Assembly (NCBI GenBank): GCA_024500155.1
Contig: CM044859.1
Coordinates: forward strand, 40,966,003 to 41,030,002
DNA: 64,000 nucleotides
Direction: 5' to 3'
Source: Chenopodium formosanum
Taxonomy: Eukaryota > Streptophyta > Magnoliopsida > Caryophyllales > Amaranthaceae
Shown here: piece after piece, positions 1 through 10,084 of the stretch
How the letters are laid out: each line of letters starts with the position of its first letter
Position numbering within the stretch: position 1 is the stretch's first letter
The notes under the pieces: model-generated
Databases searched by the model: none
What the model saw: only the letters and a program-made list of their open reading frames with translations
Told to the model about the DNA's origin: nothing
Position numbers and translations under genes: made by a program

Positions 1-886
1 CATAGGGAGGGAACTCTTCGGTGAGCTCTTCTCGGTTTTGGTGCACGGGTGGGAGCAATTCAATTTGGTCCTTGTATGCTCCACCCTTCAAAGAGAGAGC
101 AATGATAGTAATCATGCCACCCATAAATATCTCATCACCTAGACGGTTGTCCTTAGTATCCAAGAGCCGTTGGATAAAGGTGAAGGAGCATTGAAATTTT
201 AGCCGTTGAGGATTGTCGGCCAAGAATAGGCAAGCAACCTCGTCTTTTACCATAGAGCCGAGGTTGGCTTTGAAGAACACGGTGTATTGTAGAAGTCGTA
301 CAAAATACCTCAAGGCTAAATGGATGATGTTGTTGACCTTTGAGGTATTAGTTTGGAACCTATCCTTGTTTGTGATGCTCCTCCACCACTCTTGCTCGTT
401 GTAAGGAATGCGATGGGAGGAGGTCATTTTAGACGGGTGATAAAGGCCAGTGGCGTGCCAAAAGAAGATCTCATTTAGATCACTCTCCGTTAGAGAGTGA
501 TCCTCGTTGAACATCCTGAAGTGTATAATGAGTTGAGGATCCTCATCGACATCTTCCGGCTCAAAAACTTCCTTGCGGAGGGAGGCAAGGAATTCCAAAG
601 TCACACGCTCGTAAGTGTGAGCGTGGAGGTGGATGAAGTCGCCCCAACCAAAGTTTTGAGCCAACCTAGTCACCTCATCCAATATTCCCAGCTTCCTCAA
701 AGTTTGAGGGCAAAAGAACCTTTTGGACCTAATCGGACGCTTGATGAGTGATGCATATATAGGCCAAAATTCCTCGTCCGGAGCAATAATGCCATGATCG
801 TTGATGCCGGGAGGAGGTGGGAATTGTGTTGCTGAGGATTCTCCCACCCTTTTCCTTTTTGACTTTCCTTTTCCCTTGCCGAACAT
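1..886 (-). CDS. env-like / Athila ORF protein, partial (C-terminus off window)
   Basis: An uninterrupted minus-strand frame starts at the ATG at 886-884 and reaches the window edge, about 295 codons. It is the first ATG after an in-frame TGA at 904-902. The protein opens with a short Lys/Arg-rich stretch (residues 2-13), then a Pro-rich segment. A globular part follows, with phrases such as RFFCPQTLRKLGIL and YERVTLEFLASL that resemble the protein encoded after pol in Athila elements (annotated in plants as ATHILA ORF or putative plant transposon protein). Its function is unknown; 'env-like' rests on position only. I see no clear signal peptide or membrane segment in this part. It is the only long unbroken frame in the element. 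A TTTGTAG just upstream (minus strand) could be a 3' splice site, which is inference. Confidence 0.8.
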   Translation of the reverse strand, partial: MFGKGKGKSKRKRVGESSATQFPPPPGINDHGIIAPDEEFWPIYASLIKRPIRSKRFFCPQTLRKLGILDEVTRLAQNFGWGDFIHLHAHTYERVTLEFLASLRKEVFEPEDVDEDPQLIIHFRMFNEDHSLTESDLNEIFFWHATGLYHPSKMTSSHRIPYNEQEWWRSITNKDRFQTNTSKVNNIIHLALRYFVRLLQYTVFFKANLGSMVKDEVACLFLADNPQRLKFQCSFTFIQRLLDTKDNRLGDEIFMGGMITIIALSLKGGAYKDQIELLPPVHQNREELTEEFPPY

Positions 887-2490
887 CGTGATTCTACAAA
901 TTCACCAAGAGCATATCATTAGAACAAATTGATAGGAAACGACATAAGAAGCCAAGTACTTAACCAAGGTAAAAGTGTATGCTTGAGAGTATACAATTCA
1001 AGGCATGCATGAATACATTTGGACCAAGGTTTGAATAAGGATTCCTATGTCATTCCTAAATTAGTCCTAACAAGGTCTAGGTGAAATTTGGCATGATGTC
1101 CCCTTATTTTCATGATATCCAATCATCAAACCATCAAAATCAAGCCAAAACCATGAATAACAATCTCCAATAACATCCAACTCATGCATTTCTCAATCAT
1201 AAAATGGTAACATGAATACCCTAGTATGAAATCAACACTCAATTACATTGAGATCAAAATAAAACCAAGGTAAACATGCATAATCATCATAAGAACATGT
1301 TCTACTATGAACAACCAATCAATTGCAACAAGTCAATCCAAAGAACCACATGAAATAAACAAGTCATTACTAATAATTTCAAGAATACCATAATTCACAC
1401 TTAAATATGTAAAACATGGTAAAACTATAAGAAATTAAAGAAATAAACTTGCAAAAGCTAGAACAAACATACCACAATTGATTGGAAGGAAGTAAAAACC
1501 CAAAAACACCGAAGCACTTAAACCCTTGAAATTGGGGAAAATGGAAAGATGGGTTTGTTTGGTAGGAATTTTTGGTAGAGATTGCAAAATTTGAGTGAAG
1601 GATGGAAAATAAGTGAGAAAGGATGAAGATTAGAGTGATTTTTATGGAGATTTGAGGTTGTAAGGGGAGGTGCAATGGAGGTTTAGAGTGAGAAGGAGAA
1701 GAATGGGGTAGGTGACGAATATGGAAGTGATATTCACGAAAATGCAGCAAAATAGAAAACATGGCAGCATTATTTTTTCGACTCTGAAGATAGGTTCGGC
1801 CAAACCGAGGGTATGTTCGGTCGAACCACAGTAAAAGTTCGGCCGAACTCCTCTTTGGTTCGGTCAAACCATTGCCAAAACTCTACATTTTAAAATCCGG
1901 GCAGAAAGTTCCAGCAAAATCGCAAAAAGAGAGAAGTGACCGAACCCAAGGAAGTTCGGCCGCACTACGAATTAAGTTCGGTCGAACCATACTTGGATTC
2001 GGTCGAACCTATGCTGGAACTGCAAATTTTCAGATTCTGGCAGAAAGTTGCTGGAAATTTCTAAAAATTAAGGAGTGACCGAACCCAGGGAAGTTCGGTC
2101 GCACTACAGTATAAGTTCGGTCGAACCTCCCATTGGTTCGGTCGAACCTTCTGCCAGAATTCAATATTTTTGTTTTTGGCAGAATGTTGCCATAAATCCT
2201 TGAAATTGCTGCAGTGGCCGAACATGAAGTGGTTCGGCCAAACTTCCATAAAGAATCACGCAAGTAAAAATAGTCCGTTAACACACATCTAAACACATTA
2301 CAATCATGCTAGATGCAAAGTATATCTAAAACCCAAGCACAATCAAAACCCAAAAATCCAAACAATCCAAAGTCGTAGATGGAAAAATAGAAGCAACATG
2401 AAAAGAAAAAGTATAAAAGGGTTAGAAACTCGGGTTGTCTCCCGGAAGCGCTTTTGGTTAACGTCGTTAGCTCGACGTTCCTTGAGTTGA
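887..2490 (-). other. pol to env-like spacer of element A
   Basis: This is non-coding spacer between the pol stop at 2491 and the env-like start at 886. Just after pol (about 2420-2480) lies the segment that reads, on the given strand, GGGTTGTCTCCCGGAAGCGC and then an AACGTCGTTAGCTCGACGT palindrome. A similar segment follows pol in other Athila elements as I recall them. Next comes a 139-base tandem repeat (separate entry), then a pyrimidine-rich stretch (minus strand, about 1740-1560) and AT-rich DNA. Open frames here, such as 1379-1867, have repeat-like composition and no family resemblance, so I do not call them genes. Confidence 0.6.
1790..2250. repeat. 139-base tandem repeat rich in GTTCGGYCGAAC palindromes
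   Basis: The anchor GTGACCGAACCCA and its variants recurs at 1936, 2075 and 2214, a spacing of 139 bases, with a partial earlier unit from about 1790. Each unit holds two to four near-palindromic GTTCGGTCGAAC or GTTCGGCCGAAC words plus a conserved CTGGCAGAAAGTTG-like segment. The same words and the CTGC/CCAG segment occur in the U3 of this element's LTR (9480-9722). Confidence 0.85.
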
Positions 2491-3090
2491 TCAAGGAGGG
2501 TCGAATTGACGATGCACATCAAGAAGTGTCACAGAAACTAGTTCATCACTTGGGAATCCTTCATGATAGGGCTTGAGACAGTGACCGTTGACTTTGAAAG
2601 GGGAGTGGCCGTCTTGGGAAATTTCATAGGCTCCATAAGGAAACACTTCCGTGACAATGTACGGCCCACTCCATCTTGACCTAAGTTTGCCCGAGAAAAG
2701 CTTCAAGCGGGAGTTGAATAGGAAGACTTTTTGGCCTTTGACGAATTCCTTCTTGACAATTTGAGCATCGTGCCAAGCCTTAGTCCGCGCCTTATACATG
2801 CTTGCGCTATCGTAGGCATTCATCCTCAACTCCTCTAACTCATGTAGCTCTAAAAGCCTTTGCTCACCCGCACTATGGAGATCAAAGTTGATTTGCTTGA
2901 TTGCCCAATGCGTTCGATGCTCCATCTCCACGGGCAAATGACAATTTTTCCCATAGACAAGCTTGTAGGGAGTGGTCCCTATTGAGGTTTTGAAGGCGGT
3001 CCTATAAGCCCATAGTGAATCAATAAGTTTGGAGGACCAATCGTTCCTTGTCCTAGCAACCGTCTTCTCCAAAATCACCTTGAGCTGTGA
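2491..3090 (-). pseudogene. pol: Element A pol, integrase C-terminal part (frame 3)
   Basis: This is the last stretch of pol, in a different frame from the rest of integrase. The open frame extends 2491-3204, but the integrase-like reading begins only near 3090 with [15 protein letters not shown], followed by SLWAYRTAFKT, the usual C-terminal integrase signature of Athila/Tat elements. Further on are GQKVFLFNSRLKLF and SRWSGPYIVTEVFPYGAYEI, the domain that closes gypsy-type integrases. The TGA stop is at 2493-2491. A frameshift near 3075-3095 separates it from the catalytic part upstream. Upstream codons of this frame (3091-3204) do not look like integrase and I leave them out. Confidence 0.88.
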
Positions 3091-4717
3091 CCTCCGCTTG
3101 GCCACTCGTTTGAGGGTGGTATGCAAGCCCTCGCTTGTGAGAAACCCCATATTTATCAAGTAGTCGAACGAAGGTGTGGTGCTTGAAATGCGATCCCCCA
3201 TCACTAATTATTGCTCTTGGAACACCAAATATCGAGAAGATCACCTTTTTGAAAAGGTTGACCACCACCTTAGAGTCATTCGTTGGAGAAGCCACGGCCT
3301 CCGCCCACTTAGACACATAGTCAACGGCGACCAAAATATACTTGTTCCCATGTGAAGAAATGAAAGGGCCCATGAAGTCTATAGCCCACACATCAAAAAC
3401 TTCAAGCTCAAGGATGGGATTTTGAGGCATTTCATCCCTTCTAGAAATATTCCCCATCCGTTGACATCTATCACAAGTTTTGACAAATATCCACGCATCC
3501 TTGAATAGAGAAGGCCAAAAGAGCATAGATTTAAGGACCTTTGAGGCGGTCTTTTGAGCACTCATATGCCCACCACAAGGAGAAGAGTGGCACATATGGA
3601 GAACACTTTGAACCTCGTCGTTGGGGACGCATCTCCTCAACAAACCATTGACCCCTCTTTTCAATAAAATGGGATCATCCCAAATGTATCTCTTGGCCTC
3701 GTGCTTGAGTTTTCGACATTGTTTTGAAGTGAAATCTGGTGGTATGGCACTACAAGCTAAGTAATTCACAATATCCGCATACCAAGGCTCCGATTTCACT
3801 TCAAGGACATAAAGCACATCATCTCTTAGAGCATCCTCTATTGGCAAGCCATCATCTTCAAACCTTGCACCACCCAACCTTGAGAGGTGATCCGCCACCA
3901 CATTCTCGGCTCCCTTTTTGTCTCTCATCTCATAATCGAAGTCTTGGAGGACTAAAACCCATCTCAACAACCTTGGTTTAGCTTCCTTCTTCCCTATCAA
4001 ATATTTGAGAGCCGAGTGGTCGGTATATACAATTGTCTTAAAACCAATGAGGTAGGTTCTAAACTTCTCGAATGAATGGATAACCGCTAGGAACTCCTTC
4101 TCGGTAGTTATGTAGTTTCGTTGGGCATCATTGAGAGTTTTAGACAAATAATGTATGACATGAAGTTTCCCATTCTTTCGTTGTCCAAGAACCGATCCAA
4201 TGGCCTCGTCGCTTGCATCGCACATGAGCTCAAATGAAAGAGACCAATCCGGACCTTGGACAATAGGAGCGGTGCAAAGGGCTTCTTTTAACCTACAAAA
4301 GGACTTATGACAAGCATCATCAAACACAAACTCCTTATCTTGTTGCAATAGGGATGTGAGAGGCTTAGCGATCATTGAAAAATCTTTAATAAAGCGCCGA
4401 TAGAACCCAGCATGGCCAAGAAAAGACCTCACTTCCCTCACGTTGGTGGGGGGAGGAAGTTTTTCGATGACCTCAACCTTGGCTCTATCAACCTCAATGC
4501 CGGCATGGGAAATTTTGTGCCCAAGAACAATCCCACTTTCGACCATAAAGTGGCACTTTTCCCAATTCAACACGAGGTTAGCCCTCTCACACCTTTCTAA
4601 GCAACGAGATAAATTAGATAGACAATCTTCATAGGTGGCTCCTCCAACGGAGAAGTCATCCATGAAGACTTCTATCTCATCCTCAATCATATCACTAAAA
4701 ATGGACATCATGCAACG
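3053..4717 (-). pseudogene. pol: Element A pol: RT second half, RNase H, integrase catalytic core
   Basis: This frame continues the RT after an in-frame stop at 4720-4718. In order it shows: [11 protein letters not shown] (the FMDD polymerase centre, near residue 15); the RT thumb and connection; RNase H with [32 protein letters not shown] and [11 protein letters not shown]; the integrase HHCC zinc site with [11 protein letters not shown] and CDRCQRMG; then the DDE core with [18 protein letters not shown] and HPQTSGQAE. It ends at a stop at 3053 because of the frameshift near 3085. The catalytic motifs look complete; only the breaks disable it. It would act in cytoplasmic virus-like particles and in nuclear insertion. 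Confidence 0.93.
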
Positions 4718-6175
4718 TTAGAATGTTGCGGGGGCATTACAAAGCCCGAAAGACATCCTACGATACGCATAAGTACCATAGGGGCATGTGAAAGTTGTCT
4801 TCTCTTGATCCTTAGGGTCAATTGGGAGTTGGAAAAATCCCGAGTAACCATCAAGGAAACAATAGAAGGAATGCTTTGTAAGCCTTTCCAACATTTGATC
4901 AATGAACGGTAGTGGAAAATGATCTTTGCATGTACTTGTGTTAAGTTGGTGATAGTCAATACACATGCGCCAACCGGAAACAAGTCTAGTGGGTACTAGT
5001 GGATCATGATCATTTTTCACTACCGTCATGCCCCCTTTCTTAGGCACAACTTGCACGGGAGATACCCAATCACTATGAGCAATTGGGTAAATAATTCCCG
5101 CATCAAGAAGCTTAGCCACTTCCTTCCGCACAACCTCTTGCATGGAAGGGTTAAGCTTTCTTTGCCTTTGCCTGACGGGTTTGGCATCTCCCTCTAGATC
5201 AATTTTGTGCATACATAAAGATGGACTTATACCCTTGATATCATCAATGGTATAACCCAAAGCTTTTTTGTGATTTCTCAAAACATTGATCAAGAGGGAG
5301 GTTTGCTCCTCCGTTAGGTTAGAATTTACAATCACGGGGAAAGACTCATTGGGACCAAGAAATGCATACCTCAAGCCCAAAGGTAGAGGTTTCAAGTCTA
5401 CCTTTGGTGCTCCCTTACCATTGGGGCTCCCTTCTCTTTCTTCAACTTGAAAGAGGTCATGAATGTAAGGAGCTTCTTCTTCCATGCTCGCGCCCTTGCA
5501 CTCCTTGCTTTCCTCAAGCAAATCCTCATAGAATTGTATGTCTTTTTTGTGAGTACCTATCTTTGATTTATTCAACAACACACTTTCAAGGGGATCATTA
5601 GTGGCATGCAAGTGGGAGCGAGAAAATTCATCAAGAACCGTAACAAGAATATCTACCCTAAAGCATTCACCACTTGAGGAGGGTTGTTGCATGACATTGT
5701 TCAAATCAAACTCAATAGAATCATTGTCAATTTTCAAGGATATCTTCCCCTCCTTCACATCGATGATAGCTCTAGAAGTGGCTAGAAATGGCCTACCCAA
5801 AATTATAGGAATCCTCTCATCCTCATCCATTTCTAGCACATAGAAATCCACGGGGAATGTGAACTTTCCTACCCTAAGGGGAATGTCCTCAACTTTGCCC
5901 ATGGGGAACTTAACGGAACGGTCCGCTAGTTGGAGAGTAATGTTAGTGGGAGAGAGGGTTCCTACACTAAGCTTTGGGTAGACGGAATAAGGCATGAGAC
6001 TCACACTTGCTCCTAAATCACACAAGGCTTTATCAAATTCAATGCCATTGATAGAGCAAGGGATGGAAAAGTTACCCGGATCTTTCAATTTGGTAGGTAG
6101 TTTGTTGGAAAGAATTGCACTACAATTGGCGGTTAAACTCACCGTCTCACACTCCCTTCTCCTACTCAAAAGATC
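4718..6175 (-). pseudogene. pol: Element A pol: aspartic protease and RT first half
   Basis: The frame opens near the gag stop and has no ATG of its own; it reads on from gag through an apparent one-base loss near 6175-6180. The protease active site is LCDLGASVSLMP, the DLGAS form seen in Athila elements, with IILGRPFL about 70 residues later as the flap-side motif. An acidic linker follows. RT begins with HKIDLEGDAKPVRQRQRKLN and runs through MCIDYHQLN, HFPLPFIDQMLERL, CFLDGYSGF and FGLCNAPATF. It then stops at TAA 4720-4718, where a single C-to-T change in a Gln codon would explain the stop. It was probably translated as one gag-pol polyprotein in the parent element. Confidence 0.93.
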
Positions 6176-7884
6176 TTTAAAAATTTGGAATAGTGGGGAA
6201 TTTGCTTCATAGCATCAACAAAAGGGACGGAGATATGCAAATTCTTAATGACTTCCAAAAACTTCCCAAATTGGGCATCAAGTTTAGCTCTCACAAATCG
6301 TTGTGGAAAGGGTAGCTTCTCCTCTCTAGGTTGGCGATTTAGGGGCAAGGGGGTGGCTTCTTTTTCCTTGAGCACCTCAACATGTTTTTCTTTTTCAACA
6401 CTCAATGGCTCATTGGGTTTTTCACCCTCATTCTCTAACTCCGCCTCTTCTTGGGGTTCTTCCTCAATTAAAGGGTCACTCCCTACTACCTTCCCACTCC
6501 TTGTTGTCACGGCATACAAAGGTTTTGGGTTGACTCCTTGACTTGGGATGTGAGAAGAAGACGGAAAATAAGAAGAAGGGGATGAATTAGATGCAAGTTG
6601 AGCAATTTGAGTCTCAAGGATTTTCATATGAGCATTGGTTTGTTTTTGAGCCTCTTCATGTTTCTTTTGATCCTCCTCACGCATTATTAAAAGAGCATCT
6701 AATTTAGCCATCACGGGATCTATTGGAGGGGCTTCAATTTGAAGAGGTTGTTGAGGTGGAGGAAGTTGGGGTTGATGGAAACCCGGAGGCCTATTAGTTT
6801 GGGCATAGTTAGAAACAAATTGGCCCCTATTGCCTCCGGTGCCTTGGTTAGGAACATTGATTTGTTGATTATTTCCCATGTTACCTTGGTCACCAAAATT
6901 TTGATTTTGATGTTCTTGGTATCGGGGATTAGGTTGTTGGTTTTGATTACCATACCCTCTTTGGTTAGAGTAGCCTCTTCCATTGAAATTGGAAGGGCCT
7001 CCCCCACCATGGTATTGGTTATCATAACCACCACCATTTTGGTTCCAACCACGGTTTCCACCTTGATTCCAATTCCCCATTTGATTAGAGTTTGGCCTCA
7101 AGTTTCCTACATTTCCCATTCTAGGAGCAAAATTCATAGCATTAACATTTTCCATATTACTATCATGTTCATGGGAAGGGGGTTGAACTTCACAAGCATA
7201 GACACAATGAGAGGTATCATGATCATAGGTTTCACAATTAGAACAAAACATGCACCCTTGGGGCCTTGTATTGTAAGAAGAGGGGGAGGAAGTATCCATA
7301 CCATTGCCTCCCTTGGTTGAAGGGGAGATATTACCATGAGGGTTGGACCTTTCTTTCATCAATTCATCCATTTGCTTGGTCATTTTGGAGATTTGGGTAG
7401 AAAGGTTGTTGATTGCGTTGGCTTGCTCCAATGCATAAACGCCCTTGCTAGAAGTAGCATCCCTTTCTCCTTTGTACCAATCAACATAGTGCTTTGCGGC
7501 TTCCTTTATAATACACTCCACTTCATGCTCTCCTTTGTTCATAATTGGACCACCGGCCGCGGCGTCTAGGCTTGTTCTTCCTTGAGGTGTGAGACCTCCA
7601 TAGAAAGTGTGAATGAGTTGATACTTGGGTATCCCATGGTGTGGGCATTGACGTTGAAGCTCTTTGTATCGTTGCCATGCCGCACTTAGAGACTCACCAC
7701 TCTTTTGGCGAAAACCTTGAATCAAAGACCGAGCCTCGGCGGTCTTCCTATGGTTATAAAACCTCCTCAAGAAAGTCGTAGTCACTTGGTCCCATGTCGT
7801 GAGAGAATTAGGGGGCACCTCCTTCTCTAGACATTCTAGACCTCTCCCAATTAGCGAAAATGGAAACATTTTGAGGCGAATATA
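6166..7884 (-). pseudogene. gag: Element A gag, main part with zinc knuckle
   Basis: This frame continues gag after the in-frame TAA at 7887-7885; an internal Met lies at 7869. It begins with the retrotransposon gag capsid domain: WDQVTTTFLRRFYNHRKT, AAWQRYKELQRQCPHHGIPK, FYGGLTPQGRTSLDAAAGG. One zinc knuckle of CX2CX4HX4C type, CSNCETYDHDTSHC, follows near residue 210. A long Asn/Gly/Gln-rich linker (NQGGNRGWNQNGGG and similar) and a Pro-rich segment come next, and the end is acidic. It ends at TGA 6168-6166, where the frame shifts into protease. The order and the Asn-rich linker are typical of Athila gag. The overlapping plus-strand frames at 6739-7320 and elsewhere are antisense shadows. 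Confidence 0.92.
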
Positions 7885-8370
7885 TTATTGAGTCACTCCA
7901 TTGGCCTTTATTGTGTCACAATATTTCTCAAACTCTTTTAGGTGCTCATGAGGACTCTCAAACTTTCCACCCGAGAATTGTTTCCTCTCAATCAAGGCAA
8001 TCAAATTAGGCTTGATCTCGAAATTTTTGGCTTGAGTAGTAGGAGTTAGGATCCCACTTTGCGCTCTAAAAGCTTCGAGGGCCCCAAGACAACTCAAAGG
8101 CGTATTCTCTCCCATTTTAGAACCTTCTTTACTTTCAAACTTATAGGTTGCGAAAGGGTTGATTTCTGAATTCAAAGATGATTTAGGGCTATCTTATTCT
8201 TCACTTGAGGGTGAAGAGGGTGGAGTATCTTCTAATTCTCTTACTCCTCTCGTTGGAGTGCAGGAATTTCTACTCCTTGCTCTTGCTTCTCTTCGAAGTA
8301 GGGACAAAGACCTCTCTAGCTCTAGATCGATGAGAATTAAAGATCTTGAGCGGATTCGTCCTCTGTTCAT
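7885..8370 (-). pseudogene. gag: Element A gag, N-terminal part
   Basis: The most likely start is the ATG at 8370-8368, beginning MNRGRIRSRSLILID; it is the best ATG after the PBS and lies about 110 bases downstream of it. The segment is Arg/Ser-rich, then Pro/Ser-rich. It has an in-frame TAA at 8196-8194 (after PSSEE), then NSEINPFATYKF and KYCDTIKANGVTQ before a second TAA at 7887-7885. Both stops keep the downstream frame, so they are point changes rather than indels. Continuity with YIRLK-type gag residues immediately after the second stop supports one original gene. Confidence 0.82.
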
Positions 8371-8481
8371 ACAACAAAGCTAAGAAGAACGTAAGCACTG
8401 AAAAGTAACAAAAGTAGCAAACACTAACAAATAAAGGTGAGATAGTCTTAAACAAGCAATGAAATAGCAATGGAAACCGTC

Positions 8482-8499
8482 TCCCCGACAACGACGCCA
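8482..8499 (-). other. Primer binding site of element A (Asp-tRNA type)
   Basis: On the minus strand it reads TGGCGTCGTTGTCGGGGA, three bases after the LTR's terminal CA. It differs by two transitions from TGGCGCCGTTGCCGGGGA, the Asp-tRNA 3'-end complement used by Athila elements. It primes minus-strand DNA synthesis and fixes both the strand and the LTR edge of the element. Confidence 0.92.
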
Positions 8500-9446
8500 A
8501 TTTGACAAGGCAATAATCGTGTCGTCGAGCGACTACACCTAAGTCAAATTAATTTATAACGCTCTACCAACCTAATACGTGTATAGGGTAAATAGAGGGG
8601 TCGAACCACAAGGAGACATGCATAAACACCGCATTCACTACTTAAAACTTTAAGCTATCTCGGGACAAGAAGTATGAATAACTAAGAGATTAAACTAAGG
8701 ATTAAGAATGATTAAAGATCAATATAACTAAACACCAAGGGAAGTGGGTAGATGTAGACGTCACTTGATCATGCAATAACACAGAAGCAAAGTAATGGTA
8801 AACTAAGCATGCAAGAATATCGAAATAAAGCTCGATCTAACCGCCTTCCGGGGTTAATCGATTTCTCCTAACATAGCCTCTATGTTTCCGCATTAGAACC
8901 ATATATTAGAAGGTGCAAACAAAGAATTATCGATAGTAATGAATCTCAACTAAGTCAACTTCCGTTACTTGTTAGTAAAGACTCATCTTTGATCAACTAA
9001 CAATGTGCACTTGCAAGAAGGACCAAAGAATATCAAGCATACAAAGACTTTAATAACCATTAACATAACCCCAACATCATAAGCATGAATCAATTAACAA
9101 CTACACCATCCCCACACCCTTGGCTAGGTGACTACTCACAAATCATATTGAAGACTATATCAATCATCAAATCAATAGGCATTAACATGATCAATGAGCA
9201 AAGAAGGAAAATCAAAATAAGCAAACAAAACTAGATACAAAAGTAAAGAAAGAGAGTAAGAGATTGCTCATTAATTGAAGATGAAGATTTACAAAGATTC
9301 AATTAAGCTCCTTCTTCAATATCCAAGTTCATCAATAGAAATCCACACTTTCTCTCTCTACTAATGAAGTTTCTCTCTCTAGATTAAGCTAAAAAATGTA
9401 GAAAATTAAAACTAAGTTAATCCCCCTAAAACGTTCTAAAAAAGGG

Positions 9447-9456
9447 ACTTATATAG
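9447..9456 (-). promoter_or_regulatory. TATA box of element A LTR
   Basis: Minus strand CTATATAAGT, directly downstream of the GC-rich island and upstream of AT-rich sequence ending in repeated GAGAGAGAAA. This is the only good TATA motif at the expected U3/R position. Confidence 0.65.
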
Positions 9457-9479
9457 TCCGTACAGAGTCAGCTGACAAA

Positions 9480-9722
9480 AGGAGAGGTCCGACCGAACAA
9501 ATGGGAAGGTTCGGCCGGACTACAGGGTAGGTTCGGCCGAACCATGGGTAGGTTCGGTCGAACCTCCCTGATCCTAGTCTGGTCGAACTCCTGTGGTTTG
9601 GCCACTCCTGCAAAACTGCCAGTTTTCATCTTGCCCCTGCCTCGAAGTTCGGCCGAACCATTGAGCAGGTTCGGCCACACCTTGGTTCGGCCACACCATC
9701 AGGAGGTTCGGCCGAACCTCTT
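9480..9722. repeat. U3 island of GTTCGGCCGAAC-type palindromes (element A LTR)
   Basis: About 240 bases with many GGTTCGGCCGAACC, GGTTCGGTCGAACC and half-site words in AT-rich surroundings. It lies just upstream of the TATA box. The words match those of the 1790-2250 repeat in the same element and the small set at 39095-39185 in element B. Confidence 0.85.
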
Positions 9723-10084
9723 CTGAATCATACTTCCTTTAGCTTCCTTTGAGCTTAGCTTCCTCCTCTTGAAAATCTCGATGGTTCCTACAAAGTATAA
9801 GCGTGAAAAGCACAATAAGAACAAAGCGGGAAGACTAAGAAAAGGGAGGATAAAGGAGAAAGAAAAGAGAAAGCAAAGCTAAGTAAAAATGCTTAGAAAG
9901 AGGGCCAAACAAGTGCAAACGAGGGGAGAATCCTTAGAGAAAAAGGATAAAAGAGTGGCATAAATGCATCTCATCAGAGACGCATGGGCATATTAGAAAA
10001 AGAAGCTCTTTGTTCAGAGGCGCGTTAACATATCAAAAAAAGAAGCTCTTTGTTCAGAGACGAGTGAACATCAAAACAACAGGA

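Larger units (their letters stand above)
1..9976 (-). mobile_element. Element A: Athila-lineage Ty3/gypsy LTR retrotransposon, 3' end outside window
   Basis: Read on the minus strand the order is LTR (9976-8503), Asp-tRNA-type PBS, gag, protease-RT-RNaseH-integrase, spacer, env-like frame. RT before integrase is the Ty3/gypsy order, and an env-like frame after pol is typical of the Athila lineage. The 3' LTR must lie left of position 1. Gag-pol has two in-frame stops in gag, a frameshift at the gag/pol join, a stop inside RT and a frameshift in integrase, so this copy cannot make its own full polyprotein. It lies inside the 3' end of element D. Five bases next to the 5' LTR (9977-9981, GAGAC) are the candidate TSD, but the partner copy is not visible. 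Confidence 0.92.
8503..9976 (-). repeat. 5' LTR of element A
   Basis: 1474 bases. On the minus strand it begins TGATGAGATGC and ends CCTTGTCA next to the PBS. The right half (U3) holds a 20-base imperfect hairpin 4 bases inside the edge (9953-9972), a palindrome-rich GC island (9480-9722) and a TATA box. The left half (R/U5) is homologous along its length to the LTRs of B (from 37822) and F (60393-61823); for example, all share an 'aacctaatac..gtgta' segment and 'ctcctaacatagcctctatg' is common to A and B. No protein is encoded. Confidence 0.9.

Noticed and set aside
1379..1867. 162-codon minus-strand frame reading FDRTYPRFGRTY
   Set aside because: Runs through the palindrome repeat and pyrimidine-rich spacer of element A. 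The peptide repetition comes from the DNA repeat, and no family resemblance was seen.
5006..5601. Several plus-strand frames of 60-80 codons over pol
   Set aside because: Antisense shadows of the protease and RT coding region.
6739..7320. 193-codon plus-strand open frame
   Set aside because: Lies antisense to the Asn/Gly-rich part of Athila gag; composition is the mirror of that repeat-rich segment and shows no own motifs.
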